Shown here: in pieces, positions 45,324 through 55,244 of the stretch
Numbering within the stretch: position 1 is the stretch's first letter
Layout: the number at the start of each line of letters is the position of its first letter
Assembly (NCBI RefSeq): GCF_025452195.1
Contig: NZ_CP104973.1
Coordinates: forward strand, 1,786,001 to 1,850,000
From: Phyllobacterium zundukense
GTDB lineage: Bacteria > Pseudomonadota > Alphaproteobacteria > Rhizobiales > Rhizobiaceae
Length of the DNA: 64,000 nucleotides
Direction: 5' to 3'
Translations under genes and position numbers: made by a program
The notes under the pieces: model-generated
The model's input: the letters and a program-made list of their open reading frames with translations, nothing else
Database searches by the model: none
Told to the model about the DNA's origin: nothing

Positions 45324-45653
45324 ATGGGGCGTAAGAACGACTATCTCGATGACGAACTGTTGCAGCCGAGCGCTCTTTCGGGTGCAGCCGGAGGTATCTT
45401 GCGGATCACGTTGCTGTTCGGTTCGGCAGCCGTTGCGCTGGCTCTGATCATTGCGCCGCTTGCCGACCGCGGTTCGCAAGCTGTCGTCGACTATTCGACC
45501 AGCCGTTCCATCGATGAGATTCAGACCGGATCGATCAAGACGCCAGACCCGATAACCACGTCCACCTATACCATTCGCCGGAGCATACTGCAGTCTTCGC
45601 CCAAGGCGGTCTGTATATTGAACAGCGATGGCTCAAAGATCGGCGACTGCTGA
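45324..45653 (+). CDS. Hypothetical single-pass membrane protein
   Basis: A 109-residue protein of unknown function. MGRKNDYLDDELLQPSA is followed by one membrane segment (about residues 28-50, ITLLFGSAAVALALIIAPLA) and a Ser/Thr-rich tail ending in two cysteines (VCILNSDGSKIGDC). AGGTGGGG upstream supports the ATG at 45324. The stop codon is part of the CTGAG end of repeat A7. Confidence 0.65.
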   Translation: MGRKNDYLDDELLQPSALSGAAGGILRITLLFGSAAVALALIIAPLADRGSQAVVDYSTSRSIDEIQTGSIKTPDPITTSTYTIRRSILQSSPKAVCILNSDGSKIGDC

Positions 45654-45796
45654 GAAAACTCTACTGCGGCGGGCATCTGACGCGATTTTCTGCGCTTCCG
45701 GTGCTCACGTACTTGAAGTACGCTGCGCTCGTCGCAAGAGCGACCCCAAAAACCACGCCATATGCCTCGCCGCAGCGACTTTCCAAATGGGCTCAG
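45650..45796. repeat. Dispersed palindromic element A7
   Basis: Same subtype as A6, with CTGAG and CTCAG at the ends and an extra block GTCGCAAGAGCGACCCCAAA in place of the usual CGGTTCTCG. It exactly fills the space between two convergent stop codons. Confidence 0.88.
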
Positions 45797-45798
45797 GA

Positions 45799-46689
45799 TT
45801 ATTTCTTCTCTCCTGTTTCCACATCCTTGAGAAAATCGGCAAGCGATGCCTTGGCGGAGCCGGGCTTCAACGGCTTTTGCTGCGATTCATGCGCAGCCCA
45901 GCCTGACATCCAGATGAACGAGAAAGTCGCCCTGATCCGGCCGTCGGGATCGCTGAAGCGTTCCGCATAAATCTCCGCAACCCGCATGAAATAATGCCGT
46001 GTCAATGGCCGGCGCGACCGTCCGATGAGGACATTCTGCATGCCCATGGCGCGCAGGTCGCGCATCAGGGCGAAAGCCGAGTCGTAGCGCACCGTATAGG
46101 TCTCTATATCGGTGACCGGCAAGGTAAAACCCGCACGCTGCAACAGGCCACCGACATCGCGGACGTCGGCAAAGGGCGCGACGCGCGGAGACGCGCCACC
46201 GTAAATTTCGCTTTCTGCCGTCAGCAGGCATTCGCGCAATTCCGCAAGGGTATTCTCGCCGGCCATTGCACCGAGGAAGAGACCATCGGGTTTCAGCGCG
46301 CGACGGATCTGCAATAGGGTGCCCGGTGTGTCGTTGGTGAGATGCAGGGATAGTAGTGACACAATAACGCCGATGCTTGCCGGTTTTAGCGGCAGGATCT
46401 CCTCATCCGCGACGATTGCGGGAAACGCATTGTCGAGAAACTGCCGCGCGTGCTCGACACGCACGATCGTCGTGGCCTTGCCGGATCGCTGGATTGCGCG
46501 CGCGGCGAGACCCGTGTGGCTCGCCAGATCCACGGCAATGTCGAACTTGCGTTCAACGGCGGACAGGCGCTCTTCCAGATCTTCGCAAGCGCGCGCAAGC
46601 AGGAAATCCGCAGAATTTCCGTGCTGCCGCAAAGCGCGCAGCCGCCTCGCCAGCAATAAATTTCGATCGAAGACCTGATGCCGATCCAT
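45799..46689 (-). CDS. SAM-dependent methyltransferase (BioC/NDUFAF5-like)
   Basis: A 296-residue class I methyltransferase. The N-terminal FDRNLLLARRLRA block and the later VIVSLLSLHLTNDTPGTLLQ and GLFLGAMAGENTLAELR resemble the alphaproteobacterial family related to mitochondrial NDUFAF5. The SAM loop is around FDIAVDLASHTG. The start at 46689 (MDRHQVFDR) is chosen. It is divergent from comF. Confidence 0.82.
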   Translation of the reverse strand: MDRHQVFDRNLLLARRLRALRQHGNSADFLLARACEDLEERLSAVERKFDIAVDLASHTGLAARAIQRSGKATTIVRVEHARQFLDNAFPAIVADEEILPLKPASIGVIVSLLSLHLTNDTPGTLLQIRRALKPDGLFLGAMAGENTLAELRECLLTAESEIYGGASPRVAPFADVRDVGGLLQRAGFTLPVTDIETYTVRYDSAFALMRDLRAMGMQNVLIGRSRRPLTRHYFMRVAEIYAERFSDPDGRIRATFSFIWMSGWAAHESQQKPLKPGSAKASLADFLKDVETGEKK

Positions 46690-46751
46690 TCCGGATTTCT
46701 CTGATGTCTGTATAGTTGGGGCGTAGATGCGTCGCCTTGGAACGAATTGCA

Positions 46752-47531
46752 ATGAAAACCAGCGGGAAAACAATCGGAGCAACGATAAGTCTCTTCACAC
46801 GCAGCGCAACCGAAGGGTTGTTCGGATTGCTGTTTCCGCCGGTTTGCGCCGGCTGTGACAAGCATGTCGCGGAGCCAGGCTCACTGTGCGGTCAATGCTG
46901 GTCGAAGGTGCGTTTCATCGAGAGGCCCTATTGTCCGGTACTTGGCATTCCCTTCAGTCATGACCTCGGCGCCGAAATCCTCTCCGCAGAAGCGATTGCC
47001 GAACCGCCGCCGTTCCGGCGTGCCCGTTCAGTCGCCGTGCACGAAGGTGTCATCCGCGATTTGGTGCACCGGCTCAAATATAATGACCGTACCGATCTGG
47101 GGCCATGGATGGCGCGCTGGATGGTGCGTGCCGGTGGCGAATTGCTGGATGATTGCGATGTGATCGTGCCGGTTCCGCTGCACGCGCGGCGGTTCTGGTT
47201 TCGCCGGTTCAACCAATCCGCCGAACTTGCCCGGCATCTGGCGCGGTCGAGCGGCAAGGCATTTGATCCGGATGCGCTCAAACGCATTAAACAGACGAAA
47301 CAGCAAGTGGGCCTCAGTCTGAATGAGCGTGTCGCCAATGTGCGCGGTGCGTTCAAGGTGCCCGTGACGCAGGAAATCAAGGTGCGCGGCCGCAACGTGC
47401 TCCTGATCGACGACGTCTATACAACCGGCGCGACTGTCAAAGCCGCCGCCCGCGCCTTGCTCCGGGGCGGCGCCGTGAGCGTCGATGTCCTGACTTTCGG
47501 CCGGGTGCTATCGAAAGAATTACCTATCTGA
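46752..47531 (+). CDS. comF: ComF-family phosphoribosyltransferase-like protein
   Basis: A 259-residue protein with an N-terminal zinc ribbon (CAGC and CGQC) and a C-terminal phosphoribosyltransferase domain with VLLIDDVYTTGATV. ComF/GntX proteins are linked to DNA uptake in some bacteria, but most have no proven role. The start at 46752 is chosen to give MKTSGKTIG. Confidence 0.87.
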   Translation: MKTSGKTIGATISLFTRSATEGLFGLLFPPVCAGCDKHVAEPGSLCGQCWSKVRFIERPYCPVLGIPFSHDLGAEILSAEAIAEPPPFRRARSVAVHEGVIRDLVHRLKYNDRTDLGPWMARWMVRAGGELLDDCDVIVPVPLHARRFWFRRFNQSAELARHLARSSGKAFDPDALKRIKQTKQQVGLSLNERVANVRGAFKVPVTQEIKVRGRNVLLIDDVYTTGATVKAAARALLRGGAVSVDVLTFGRVLSKELPI

Positions 47532-47608
47532 CACTACTTATGCGCAAAAAACAGGTCTTTTCGCCTGAAGTTTTGATGCCTATATAGAAAGGCAAACGGA
47601 GCTTTCGA

Positions 47609-47878
47609 ATGGTTGATGTAACAATCTATACGCGTGACGGCTGTGGTTATTGTACAGCCGCCAAAAGCCTTTTGTCCAAAAAGGGCGTCGCTTTTACCGA
47701 GCACAATGCCTCGATCGAGCCCGCCGCTCGCCAGGAAATGCTGGCGCGCTCCAATGGGCGCACTACATTTCCGCAAATCTTCATCGGCGAAGCCCATGTC
47801 GGTGGTTGCGATGATCTCTATGCGCTGGAAAATCAGGGCCGTCTCGACATATTGTTGAAGACCGGCGAACTCGCTTGA
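47609..47878 (+). CDS. grxC: Glutaredoxin 3
   Basis: An 89-residue dithiol glutaredoxin that reduces protein disulfides with glutathione. The redox motif is C12-G-Y-C15, a variant of the usual CPYC. RTTFPQIFIGEAHVGGCDDL is the GSH-binding region. It is followed within 16 bases by the nitrilase gene. Confidence 0.93.
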   Translation: MVDVTIYTRDGCGYCTAAKSLLSKKGVAFTEHNASIEPAARQEMLARSNGRTTFPQIFIGEAHVGGCDDLYALENQGRLDILLKTGELA

Positions 47879-47893
47879 AGATTGGATTGTGAC

Positions 47894-48760
47894 ATGAGTT
47901 CATTTCGCGCTGCCGCCATCCAGATGCGCTCGGGCACAGACCCGCAAGCCAATGCCGCCGATCTTGCGACCTATGTTGCAGATGCTGCCGGCCAAGGTGC
48001 CGTCTACGTCCAGACACCGGAAATGACCGGTTCGTTGCAGCGCGATCGCAAGGCACTTGCCAGCGTTTTGAAAAGTGAGAGCGACGATATCATCGTTCGC
48101 ACGGCTTCGGAGCTAGCGGCCAAGCACGGAATTCATCTTCATATAGGATCGACTGCGATTGCCCGTGACGATGGCAAGATTGCCAACCGCGCGTTTCTCT
48201 TGGGGCCGGACGGCAATATTCTTACGCGCTATGACAAGATCCACATGTTCGACGTCGATCTCGACAATGGCGAGAGCTGGCGCGAGTCCGCTGTCTACGC
48301 GCCAGGCGCCGATACGGTCGTGATCGATCTGCCTTTTGCGCGGCTCGGTCTCGCCATCTGCTACGACGTACGTTTCCCGCAATTGTTCCGCGCCCAGGCA
48401 TTGGCCGGTGCATTGGTGATTTCAGCACCTGCCGCCTTCACCCGGCAGACCGGTGAAGCGCATTGGCACGTGCTTCAGCGTGCGCGTGCGATCGAGAATG
48501 GCGCCTTCATGATTTCGGCGGCTCAGGGCGGTGTGCATGAGGACGGGCGGGAAACCTATGGTCATTCCATCATCGTCGCGCCGTGGGGCGAGGTTTTGGC
48601 GGAGGCCGATCATGCAGAACCCGCAGTCATTGTGGCAGATATCGATCCAGCACTGAGTGCAGCGGCACGAATGAAGGTGCCCAACCTCAAGAACGCGCGG
48701 CCATTCGGGGTTGTCGTTGAAAACGATGGACAGGCGACGAGGTTCAACGCCGCATCATGA
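47894..48760 (+). CDS. Carbon-nitrogen hydrolase (Nit2-like)
   Basis: A 288-residue nitrilase-superfamily amidase. The expected triad is a Glu in QTPEMTG, a Lys in RYDKIHMFDVDL and Cys156 in AICYDVRFPQ. The Nit2/omega-amidase group hydrolyses deaminated glutathione or alpha-ketoglutaramate. The location after grxC fits a thiol repair role. The end overlaps the DUF1178 gene by 4 bases. Confidence 0.88.
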   Translation: MSSFRAAAIQMRSGTDPQANAADLATYVADAAGQGAVYVQTPEMTGSLQRDRKALASVLKSESDDIIVRTASELAAKHGIHLHIGSTAIARDDGKIANRAFLLGPDGNILTRYDKIHMFDVDLDNGESWRESAVYAPGADTVVIDLPFARLGLAICYDVRFPQLFRAQALAGALVISAPAAFTRQTGEAHWHVLQRARAIENGAFMISAAQGGVHEDGRETYGHSIIVAPWGEVLAEADHAEPAVIVADIDPALSAAARMKVPNLKNARPFGVVVENDGQATRFNAAS

Positions 48761-49170
48761 TTCGGTTTTCCCTCCATTGCGACCATGACCATGAGTTTGA
48801 AGGCTGGTTTCGCAGCAATGACGATTTCGACACGCAAGTGGAGAAGCAGCTCGTTTCCTGCCCCGTCTGCAGTTCGCACAAAATAGGCAAGGCCCTGATG
48901 GCGCCGTCGGTTGCAACTGGCCGCCAAAAGGAAAAGATCGCCATCGCGATGAGCAAGATGGCAAGTGAACTGCGTGAAATGGCCAAGAAGGTTCGCGAAA
49001 ATTCCGATTATGTTGGCAGTGATTTTGCCGAGGAAGCCCGCAAAATTCACTTTGGCGAGGCAGAACAGCGCGGCATTTATGGCGAGGCGACGCGCGATGA
49101 AGTCGAAGCGCTCGTGGATGATGGTGTCGATGTGATGCCGCTGCCGGTGTTTCCCGACGACCACAATTGA
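48757..49170 (+). CDS. DUF1178 family protein
   Basis: A 137-residue protein of unknown function. The N-terminal zinc-ribbon-like part has FSLHCDHDHEFEGWF and SCPVCSS. The C-terminus has the NYDYVG-like NSDYVGSDFAEEAR block found across DUF1178. It overlaps the nitrilase gene (ATGA) and is probably translated together with it. Confidence 0.88.
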   Translation: MIRFSLHCDHDHEFEGWFRSNDDFDTQVEKQLVSCPVCSSHKIGKALMAPSVATGRQKEKIAIAMSKMASELREMAKKVRENSDYVGSDFAEEARKIHFGEAEQRGIYGEATRDEVEALVDDGVDVMPLPVFPDDHN

Positions 49171-49225
49171 TCTTGATAGGCTGATGGCGATGTCTATGGT
49201 GCGGTAGTCGATTCTGACTAACCGG

Positions 49226-50134
49226 ATGAATTCCATGCCATTTCTGAATTCCGCTCCCGCGCTGCTCGTCCTGACTGGCGGTTTTCTGGGGTTGACGCTT
49301 CCATTCGGCAAATTGGCTTTTGCCGCGGGCATTGCTCCATCTCTATGGGCGTTCGTTATCTCTATCGGCGCCGGAACGGTGCTTCTGGCGGCCTTTCTGC
49401 TTATGGGAAAGCGTCCGCGTATCGATGTGCATATGATACGGTATTACCTTATCGCCGCATTGATCTCCTATGCCATTCCTAACCTCATGACCCTCTCGGC
49501 GATCCCACATCTCGGCTCAGGGTTTACGGGAATCATGTACACATTGTCGCCGGTATTCACTCTTCTGCTTTCCATCCTTTTCAAGATGCGCAGCCCCAAT
49601 CTCCTTGGACTTCTCGGCATATTCACCGGTTTTGCCGGAGCAGTGCTCGTGGGATTTACCCGGGGTCAGGTCGGCCAGCCGGCTGAACCTCTCTGGCTGG
49701 CGATTGGCTTGCTCATCCCGGTCCTGCTTGCTCTCGGCAATGTCTATCGCACGATCGATTGGCCGAAAGGTGCTGATCCGACCGAGCTTGCAGCCGGCAG
49801 CCATCTGACCACTGCGGTGCTGCTGGTTCCGATTATTTTCTGGATGACAGGTACATTTCCCGTTGAACCACTCGGCGCTGTGCCTTGGCTGGTCTTTGCC
49901 CAGGTTCTGGCGTCAGCCTGCATGTTTGCGCTGTACTTCCGGCTCCAGGCCGTCGGCGGACCGGTCTATCTCAGCCAGATCGGTTATGTCGGCGCGGCAG
50001 TTGCATTGCTCGCGGGCACTTTGTTCCTGGGTGAAGTTTATCAGCTCGCAACCTGGATCGGTGCGGCGATCATCACCCTTGGCGTGTTGATGACCACGAA
50101 AGCCCAGCAACAGATGGTGGCAAAGGTCAGCTAG
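49226..50134 (+). CDS. DMT-superfamily (EamA) transporter
   Basis: A 302-residue protein with about ten membrane segments in two EamA repeats. The first repeat starts [20 protein letters not shown] and the second includes [20 protein letters not shown]. The substrate is unknown. The 3' end overlaps ubiG by 8 bases (convergent). Confidence 0.87.
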   Translation: MNSMPFLNSAPALLVLTGGFLGLTLPFGKLAFAAGIAPSLWAFVISIGAGTVLLAAFLLMGKRPRIDVHMIRYYLIAALISYAIPNLMTLSAIPHLGSGFTGIMYTLSPVFTLLLSILFKMRSPNLLGLLGIFTGFAGAVLVGFTRGQVGQPAEPLWLAIGLLIPVLLALGNVYRTIDWPKGADPTELAAGSHLTTAVLLVPIIFWMTGTFPVEPLGAVPWLVFAQVLASACMFALYFRLQAVGGPVYLSQIGYVGAAVALLAGTLFLGEVYQLATWIGAAIITLGVLMTTKAQQQMVAKVS

Positions 50135-50873
50135 GCCTTGTTGCCAGGACCATGTAATTGACGCTCGTATCGCTTGATCTGTTCCAGCTGTCTGCCAGCG
50201 GATTGTAACTTACGCCGACTTTTTCCACGACTTCCAGTCCAGCGCGTGACATGGCGGTTTCAAGCTCTTCCGGCCGGACCAGCTTTTCATATTGGTGGGT
50301 TCCGCGCGGCAACCAGCGAAGCACATATTCCGCACCGAATATGGCAAGGCCGAGCGCCTTTAGGGTCCGGTTGATGGTGGCGACAAAGGTCATGCCGCCG
50401 GGTTTGACCATTTGGGAACAGGCAGACATGTAGAGCTCGACATCGGCAACATGTTCGACGACTTCCATATTCAGGACCACGTCGAACTGTTCTCCCGCAT
50501 CGGCGAGCGCTTCTGCCGTCGTTGCGCGATAATCGATCGAGAGCCCGCTCTGCGCTGCGTGGATTTTCGCAACTTCGATATTTGTTTCGCCGGCATCGGC
50601 TCCAACGACTGTCGCCCCAAGGCGTGCCATGGGTTCGCATAGAAGGCCGCCGCCGCAACCGATATCAAGAATACGCAAGCCTGTGAACGGTGCCGGGACA
50701 TTCGGATCGATGCCGTAGTGGGCACAGACCTTTTCCTTGATGTAGGCGAGGCGCGTGGGATTGAACTTGTGCAAGGGACGGAATTTGCCTTGCGGATTCC
50801 ACCATTCTGCTGCCATGCGCGAGAAACGCTCGACTTCCGCGTCGTCAATTGTCGTGCGCTGTGCTGTTGCCAT
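50127..50873 (-). CDS. ubiG: Ubiquinone O-methyltransferase UbiG
   Basis: A 248-residue SAM methyltransferase that does both O-methylations in ubiquinone synthesis. The [20 protein letters not shown] block and SAM motif [19 protein letters not shown] are diagnostic. The start at 50873 (MATAQRTT) is chosen. Confidence 0.95.
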   Translation of the reverse strand: MATAQRTTIDDAEVERFSRMAAEWWNPQGKFRPLHKFNPTRLAYIKEKVCAHYGIDPNVPAPFTGLRILDIGCGGGLLCEPMARLGATVVGADAGETNIEVAKIHAAQSGLSIDYRATTAEALADAGEQFDVVLNMEVVEHVADVELYMSACSQMVKPGGMTFVATINRTLKALGLAIFGAEYVLRWLPRGTHQYEKLVRPEELETAMSRAGLEVVEKVGVSYNPLADSWNRSSDTSVNYMVLATRPS

Positions 50874-50962
50874 CGGTTCTGTCCTTATTGCTCTCTTCGA
50901 CTGGACCCTTCCAGCAAAAAATGTCAAGCCGTACTCGGAATTCTGCTTTCGGGTAGACCGCT

Positions 50963-51355
50963 CTAATCCTCAAAGCGACTCGTGGCGTCACGATTGTGGT
51001 CGTACCGTTTCGTGAGTGGAAACGGCGGCAGCCAGGACTCGCGACGGACGATCCAGCTTTCGTAAGTTGGCATCAGTTGGTCTGGGGCATCCAGAGATCC
51101 CAGGTGCACTTCGATTTCGTCTGCGGTGCGGGCGAAAACGGGCGAACCGCAGCGGGGGCAGAAAAACCGTCCGGCGTAGTCGCGTGTTTCGCCGTCGATC
51201 GTCACAGCATCCTGAGGAAATACGGCGGCAGCGTAGAAAAGCGCCCCATGATGCTTGCGGCAGTCGAGACAGTGACAAAGGCCGACCCGGTACGGGAGTC
51301 CCGACGCCACAATTCGAACATTGCCGCACAGGCAGCCGCCGGTGAATCGGTCCAT
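50963..51355 (-). CDS. GFA-family zinc protein
   Basis: A 130-residue protein of the glutathione-dependent formaldehyde-activating (GFA, Mss4-like) family. The zinc sites [15 protein letters not shown] and FFCPRCGS are complete. Few members have proven activity, so no reaction is claimed. It is upstream of lysC on the other strand. Confidence 0.87.
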   Translation of the reverse strand: MDRFTGGCLCGNVRIVASGLPYRVGLCHCLDCRKHHGALFYAAAVFPQDAVTIDGETRDYAGRFFCPRCGSPVFARTADEIEVHLGSLDAPDQLMPTYESWIVRRESWLPPFPLTKRYDHNRDATSRFED

Positions 51356-51598
51356 GCTGCGTCTCCTCCAAGATCAAGGGAGCGGAATGTTTACAACGAA
51401 CAGCACTGTCCCTGCAATTGCCCGCTGCGGGAGGGGGCGTCGTTTTCCGAAGCCGGCGATAGTTCAAACAGCCGTCGGGCGTTCTTGCAGTCCGGCGATA
51501 TTTTCGGTATGGGAGCCGCATTCATTTGGCGGGTGGCTCTTTCGATTCAAGCGGCTCCTCACCAATATATTTCAGGCATTCCAGAACGGTACCTTCCC

Positions 51599-52852
51599 AT
51601 GGCACGCATTGTGATGAAATTCGGCGGCACTTCGGTGGCCGATATTGACCGCATCCGTAATGTGGCCAGGCATGTCAAACGCGAAGTCGATGCGGGACAT
51701 GAGGTAGCGGTCGTGGTTTCGGCCATGGCCGGGAAAACCAATGAGCTCGTGGCCTGGACCCGGCAGACATCGCCAATGCACGACGCGCGCGAGTATGATG
51801 CAATTGTCGCATCAGGCGAGCAGGTGACGGCTGGCCTGCTTGCAATCGCCCTGCAGGCGATGGGCGTCCACGCCCGTTCCTGGCAAGGCTGGCAAATTCC
51901 GATCAAGACTGACAATGCCCATGGCGCTGCCCGTATCCTCGATATCGATGGTTCGTTCTTGATCGAGCGGTTCGCCGAGGGCCAGGTGGCTGTGATCTCC
52001 GGATTTCAGGGCATTGGTCCGGACAATCGCATTTCCACACTGGGACGCGGCGGTTCAGATACCAGTGCCGTTGCAATCGCAGCTTCGGTGAAGGCCGATC
52101 GATGTGATATCTATACCGACGTCGATGGTGTCTACACGACCGATCCGCGCGTCGAACCGAAGGCGCGACGGCTGTCGCGGATATCGTTCGAAGAAATGCT
52201 GGAGATGGCATCTCTTGGCGCGAAGGTCCTGCAGGTGCGGTCTGTCGAGCTTGCCATGGTGCACAAAGTGCGCACCTTTGTCAGGTCCAGTTTCGAGGAC
52301 CCCGATGCACCGGGCATGGGTGATCTCATCAATCCGCCCGGAACACTTATTTGCGACGAGGAAGAAATCGTGGAACAGCAGGTTGTCACAGGAATTGCCT
52401 ACGCCAAGGACGAAGCCCAGATTTCGCTGCGCCGTGTTGCCGACCGTCCGGGTATATCGGCCGCCATTTTTGGTCCGCTCGCCGAGTCTCATATCAATGT
52501 CGACATGATCGTCCAGAATGTTTCCGAGGACGGAACCAAGACCGACATGACCTTTACCGTGCCTTCGGGCGATCTCGACAAGGCTCTCGTGGTCCTCGAA
52601 AAGGTCAAGGCGGAGATCGGCTGCGATATCATCCAGTCGGAAGCCGGCATGGTCAAAGTCTCGGTCATCGGTATTGGCATGCGCAGCCATGCGGGTGTTG
52701 CCGCGACGGCGTTTCGCGCGCTGGCAGACAAGGGTATCAACATCCGGGCGATCACGACCTCGGAGATCAAGATTTCCATTCTAATTGATGGCCCGTATGC
52801 GGAACTTGCCGTACGTACTTTGCATTCTGTGTACGGTCTGGATAAGCATTAG
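51599..52852 (+). CDS. lysC: Aspartate kinase
   Basis: A 417-residue monofunctional aspartokinase, the first step to lysine, threonine and methionine. KFGGTSVAD at the N-terminus, GFQGI and LGRGGSDTSAVA in the kinase domain, and two C-terminal ACT domains for feedback control are present. The ATG at 51599 gives the normal family start MARIVMKFGG. Confidence 0.95.
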   Translation: MARIVMKFGGTSVADIDRIRNVARHVKREVDAGHEVAVVVSAMAGKTNELVAWTRQTSPMHDAREYDAIVASGEQVTAGLLAIALQAMGVHARSWQGWQIPIKTDNAHGAARILDIDGSFLIERFAEGQVAVISGFQGIGPDNRISTLGRGGSDTSAVAIAASVKADRCDIYTDVDGVYTTDPRVEPKARRLSRISFEEMLEMASLGAKVLQVRSVELAMVHKVRTFVRSSFEDPDAPGMGDLINPPGTLICDEEEIVEQQVVTGIAYAKDEAQISLRRVADRPGISAAIFGPLAESHINVDMIVQNVSEDGTKTDMTFTVPSGDLDKALVVLEKVKAEIGCDIIQSEAGMVKVSVIGIGMRSHAGVAATAFRALADKGINIRAITTSEIKISILIDGPYAELAVRTLHSVYGLDKH

Positions 52853-52955
52853 CAAACGAGATTCTGTTTGTCGGCCGCGTCGCTGGCTGACATGATCAAC
52901 AAATGTGGTGAGGCCCATTCGGTCTTGCCGGTATTCTTATGGAGAAAGGCTCCAA

Positions 52956-55232
52956 GTGCCAACGCGCGAGCAGACAACAGGTCCCCGTGTCATGCTGAAG
53001 CGTCTTCGCGAATTGATGGCGGAGGCGCTTGAGCCGCAGGAGAGGCTTGACCGGATCGTTCGCGATATCGCGCAGAACATGGTTGCGGAAGTGTGCTCGT
53101 TTTACGTGCTTCGCTCCGATGGTGTCCTGGAACTTTATGCAACCGAAGGTTTGAACCCATCCGCCGTGCATTTGGCGCAACTGCGTCTTGGGCAGGGTCT
53201 TGTCGGTACCATCGCAGCCAGCGCCCGCCCGCTCAATCTGACCGATGCGCAGACGCACCCGGCCTTCGCCTATCTGCCGGAGACGGGCGAGGAGGTTTAC
53301 AATTCATTCCTTGGCGTGCCGATCCTCCGCGCAGGACGCACCCTGGGCGTCCTTGTCGTTCAGAACCGGACCAAGCGCGTCTATCGCGAAGATGAGGTCG
53401 AAGCGCTCGAAACGACGGCCATGGTGCTGGCAGAAATGGTTGCCGCCGGCAGTCTGACGCGGCTTGCACGGCCCGGGGTCGAACTCGACATGGGCAAGCC
53501 CATGAGCTTCAGCGGCAGCGCCTTCAATGATGGCGTGGGCCTCGGGCACGTCGTGCTGCATGAGCCGCGCATTGTCGTCACAAATCTCTTCAACGAAAAC
53601 ATCGACACGGAAATCGACCGGCTCGAAATGGCGCTCGGTTCATTGCGCATTTCGATCGATGACATGTTGTCGCGCCGCGATGTGGCTTTCGAGGGCGAGC
53701 ATCGCGAGGTGCTCGAAGCTTATCGCATGTTCGCGCACGATACGGGATGGGTGCGGCGTCTCGAAGAGGCAATTCGCAACGGTCTGACGGCGGAAGCCGC
53801 AGTTGAAAAAGTGCAAAGCGATACCCGCGCCCGGATGATGCACCTGACAGATCCGTATATGCGCGAGCGGCTGAGCGATTTCGACGATCTCGCCAACCGT
53901 TTGCTGCGCCAGCTGATGGGCCGTGATGTCAAGACCATGGCGGGTTCACTCGCCAAGGACGCAATCATCATCGCACGCTCGATGGGTGCTGCGGAACTCC
54001 TCGACTATCCGCGCGAACGCCTGCGGGGTCTTGTGCTCGAAGATGGGGCCGCGACCAGCCATGTTGTGATCGTTGCCCGCGCCATGGGTATTCCTGTTGC
54101 CGGGCAGGTCAAGGGCGTCGTCTCCATGGCCGAAAACAACGATGCGGTGATCGTCGATGGCGACGATGGCCGCGTTCATTTGCGCCCGCAATCAGACGTG
54201 GAGGCCGCCTACACCGAGAAGGTCAAGTTCCGTGCCAAGCGTCAGGCGCTTTACCGGGAATTGCGCGACCAGCCTTCGCTGACGAAGGATGGAGTGCATA
54301 TTTCGCTCCTGATGAATGCCGGTCTGCTCGTCGACCTGCCGCAATTGGTGGAAGCTGGCGCTGCTGGTATCGGCCTGTTCCGTACCGAACTTCAATTCAT
54401 GGTCGCCTCGACTTTCCCACGTGCCGAACAGCAGGAGCGGCTCTATCGCTCCGTATTGGATGCCGCCGGTGATAAACCGGTGACATTCCGGACGCTCGAC
54501 ATAGGCGGCGACAAGGTGCTGCCCTATTTCCGCAGCGATGCCAACGAAGAAAACCCTGCCATGGGCTGGCGGGCGATCCGCCTGACGCTCGATCGCCCGG
54601 GCCTGTTGCGTACGCAGGTACGCGCGCTTCTGAAAGCGGCTGGCGGGCGCGAGCTCCGGCTGATGTTGCCGATGGTCACGGAAGTGGCAGAAGTGCGCAA
54701 GGCGAGCGAATTGATCAACCGCGAGGTGCAGCACCTGTCGCGCTTCGCCCACAATCTGCCGACGCGCGTCAAGATCGGGGCAATGGTCGAGGTGCCATCG
54801 TTGCTGTGGCAACTCGACGAACTCATGTCGGTGGTGGATTTTGTCTCGGTTGGCTCGAACGACCTGTTTCAATTCGTCATGGCGGTCGATCGCGGCAATT
54901 CGATCATCACCAATCGGTTCGACAATCTGTCGGTGCCCTTCTTGCGGGTGTTGCGTCAGATCGCCGATGCGGGAAACCGCAACAACACGGACGTCACGCT
55001 ATGCGGTGAAATGGCGGGAAAGCCGCTTTCTGCGATGGCGCTTATCGGGCTTGGATATCGATCCATCTCGATGTCGCCCGCATCGATCGGCCCGATCAAG
55101 GCCATGCTCGGCACTGTCGATGTGGCAGAACTTACCGCGCAACTCGCCGATGCGATCGATAATCACGGCGAAACCGGTTCGTTGCGCCATGTCCTGACCA
55201 AGTTCGCAGAGCGAGCCGGCGTCCCACTTTAG
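52956..55232 (+). CDS. ptsP: PEP-protein phosphotransferase of the nitrogen PTS (EI-Ntr)
   Basis: A 758-residue enzyme with an N-terminal GAF domain (about residues 20-150) and PTS enzyme I domains. The phosphorylated His is His369 in GAATSHVVIVARA. The PEP-binding part has GLFRTELQFM and SVGSNDLFQFVMAVDR. It starts the PtsP-NPr-IIANtr phosphorelay. A GTG at 52956 is chosen because GGAGAAAGG lies 6 bases upstream. An in-frame ATG at 52905 is the alternative. Confidence 0.93.
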   Translation: MPTREQTTGPRVMLKRLRELMAEALEPQERLDRIVRDIAQNMVAEVCSFYVLRSDGVLELYATEGLNPSAVHLAQLRLGQGLVGTIAASARPLNLTDAQTHPAFAYLPETGEEVYNSFLGVPILRAGRTLGVLVVQNRTKRVYREDEVEALETTAMVLAEMVAAGSLTRLARPGVELDMGKPMSFSGSAFNDGVGLGHVVLHEPRIVVTNLFNENIDTEIDRLEMALGSLRISIDDMLSRRDVAFEGEHREVLEAYRMFAHDTGWVRRLEEAIRNGLTAEAAVEKVQSDTRARMMHLTDPYMRERLSDFDDLANRLLRQLMGRDVKTMAGSLAKDAIIIARSMGAAELLDYPRERLRGLVLEDGAATSHVVIVARAMGIPVAGQVKGVVSMAENNDAVIVDGDDGRVHLRPQSDVEAAYTEKVKFRAKRQALYRELRDQPSLTKDGVHISLLMNAGLLVDLPQLVEAGAAGIGLFRTELQFMVASTFPRAEQQERLYRSVLDAAGDKPVTFRTLDIGGDKVLPYFRSDANEENPAMGWRAIRLTLDRPGLLRTQVRALLKAAGGRELRLMLPMVTEVAEVRKASELINREVQHLSRFAHNLPTRVKIGAMVEVPSLLWQLDELMSVVDFVSVGSNDLFQFVMAVDRGNSIITNRFDNLSVPFLRVLRQIADAGNRNNTDVTLCGEMAGKPLSAMALIGLGYRSISMSPASIGPIKAMLGTVDVAELTAQLADAIDNHGETGSLRHVLTKFAERAGVPL

Positions 55233-55244
55233 AGGTTCGAATAC

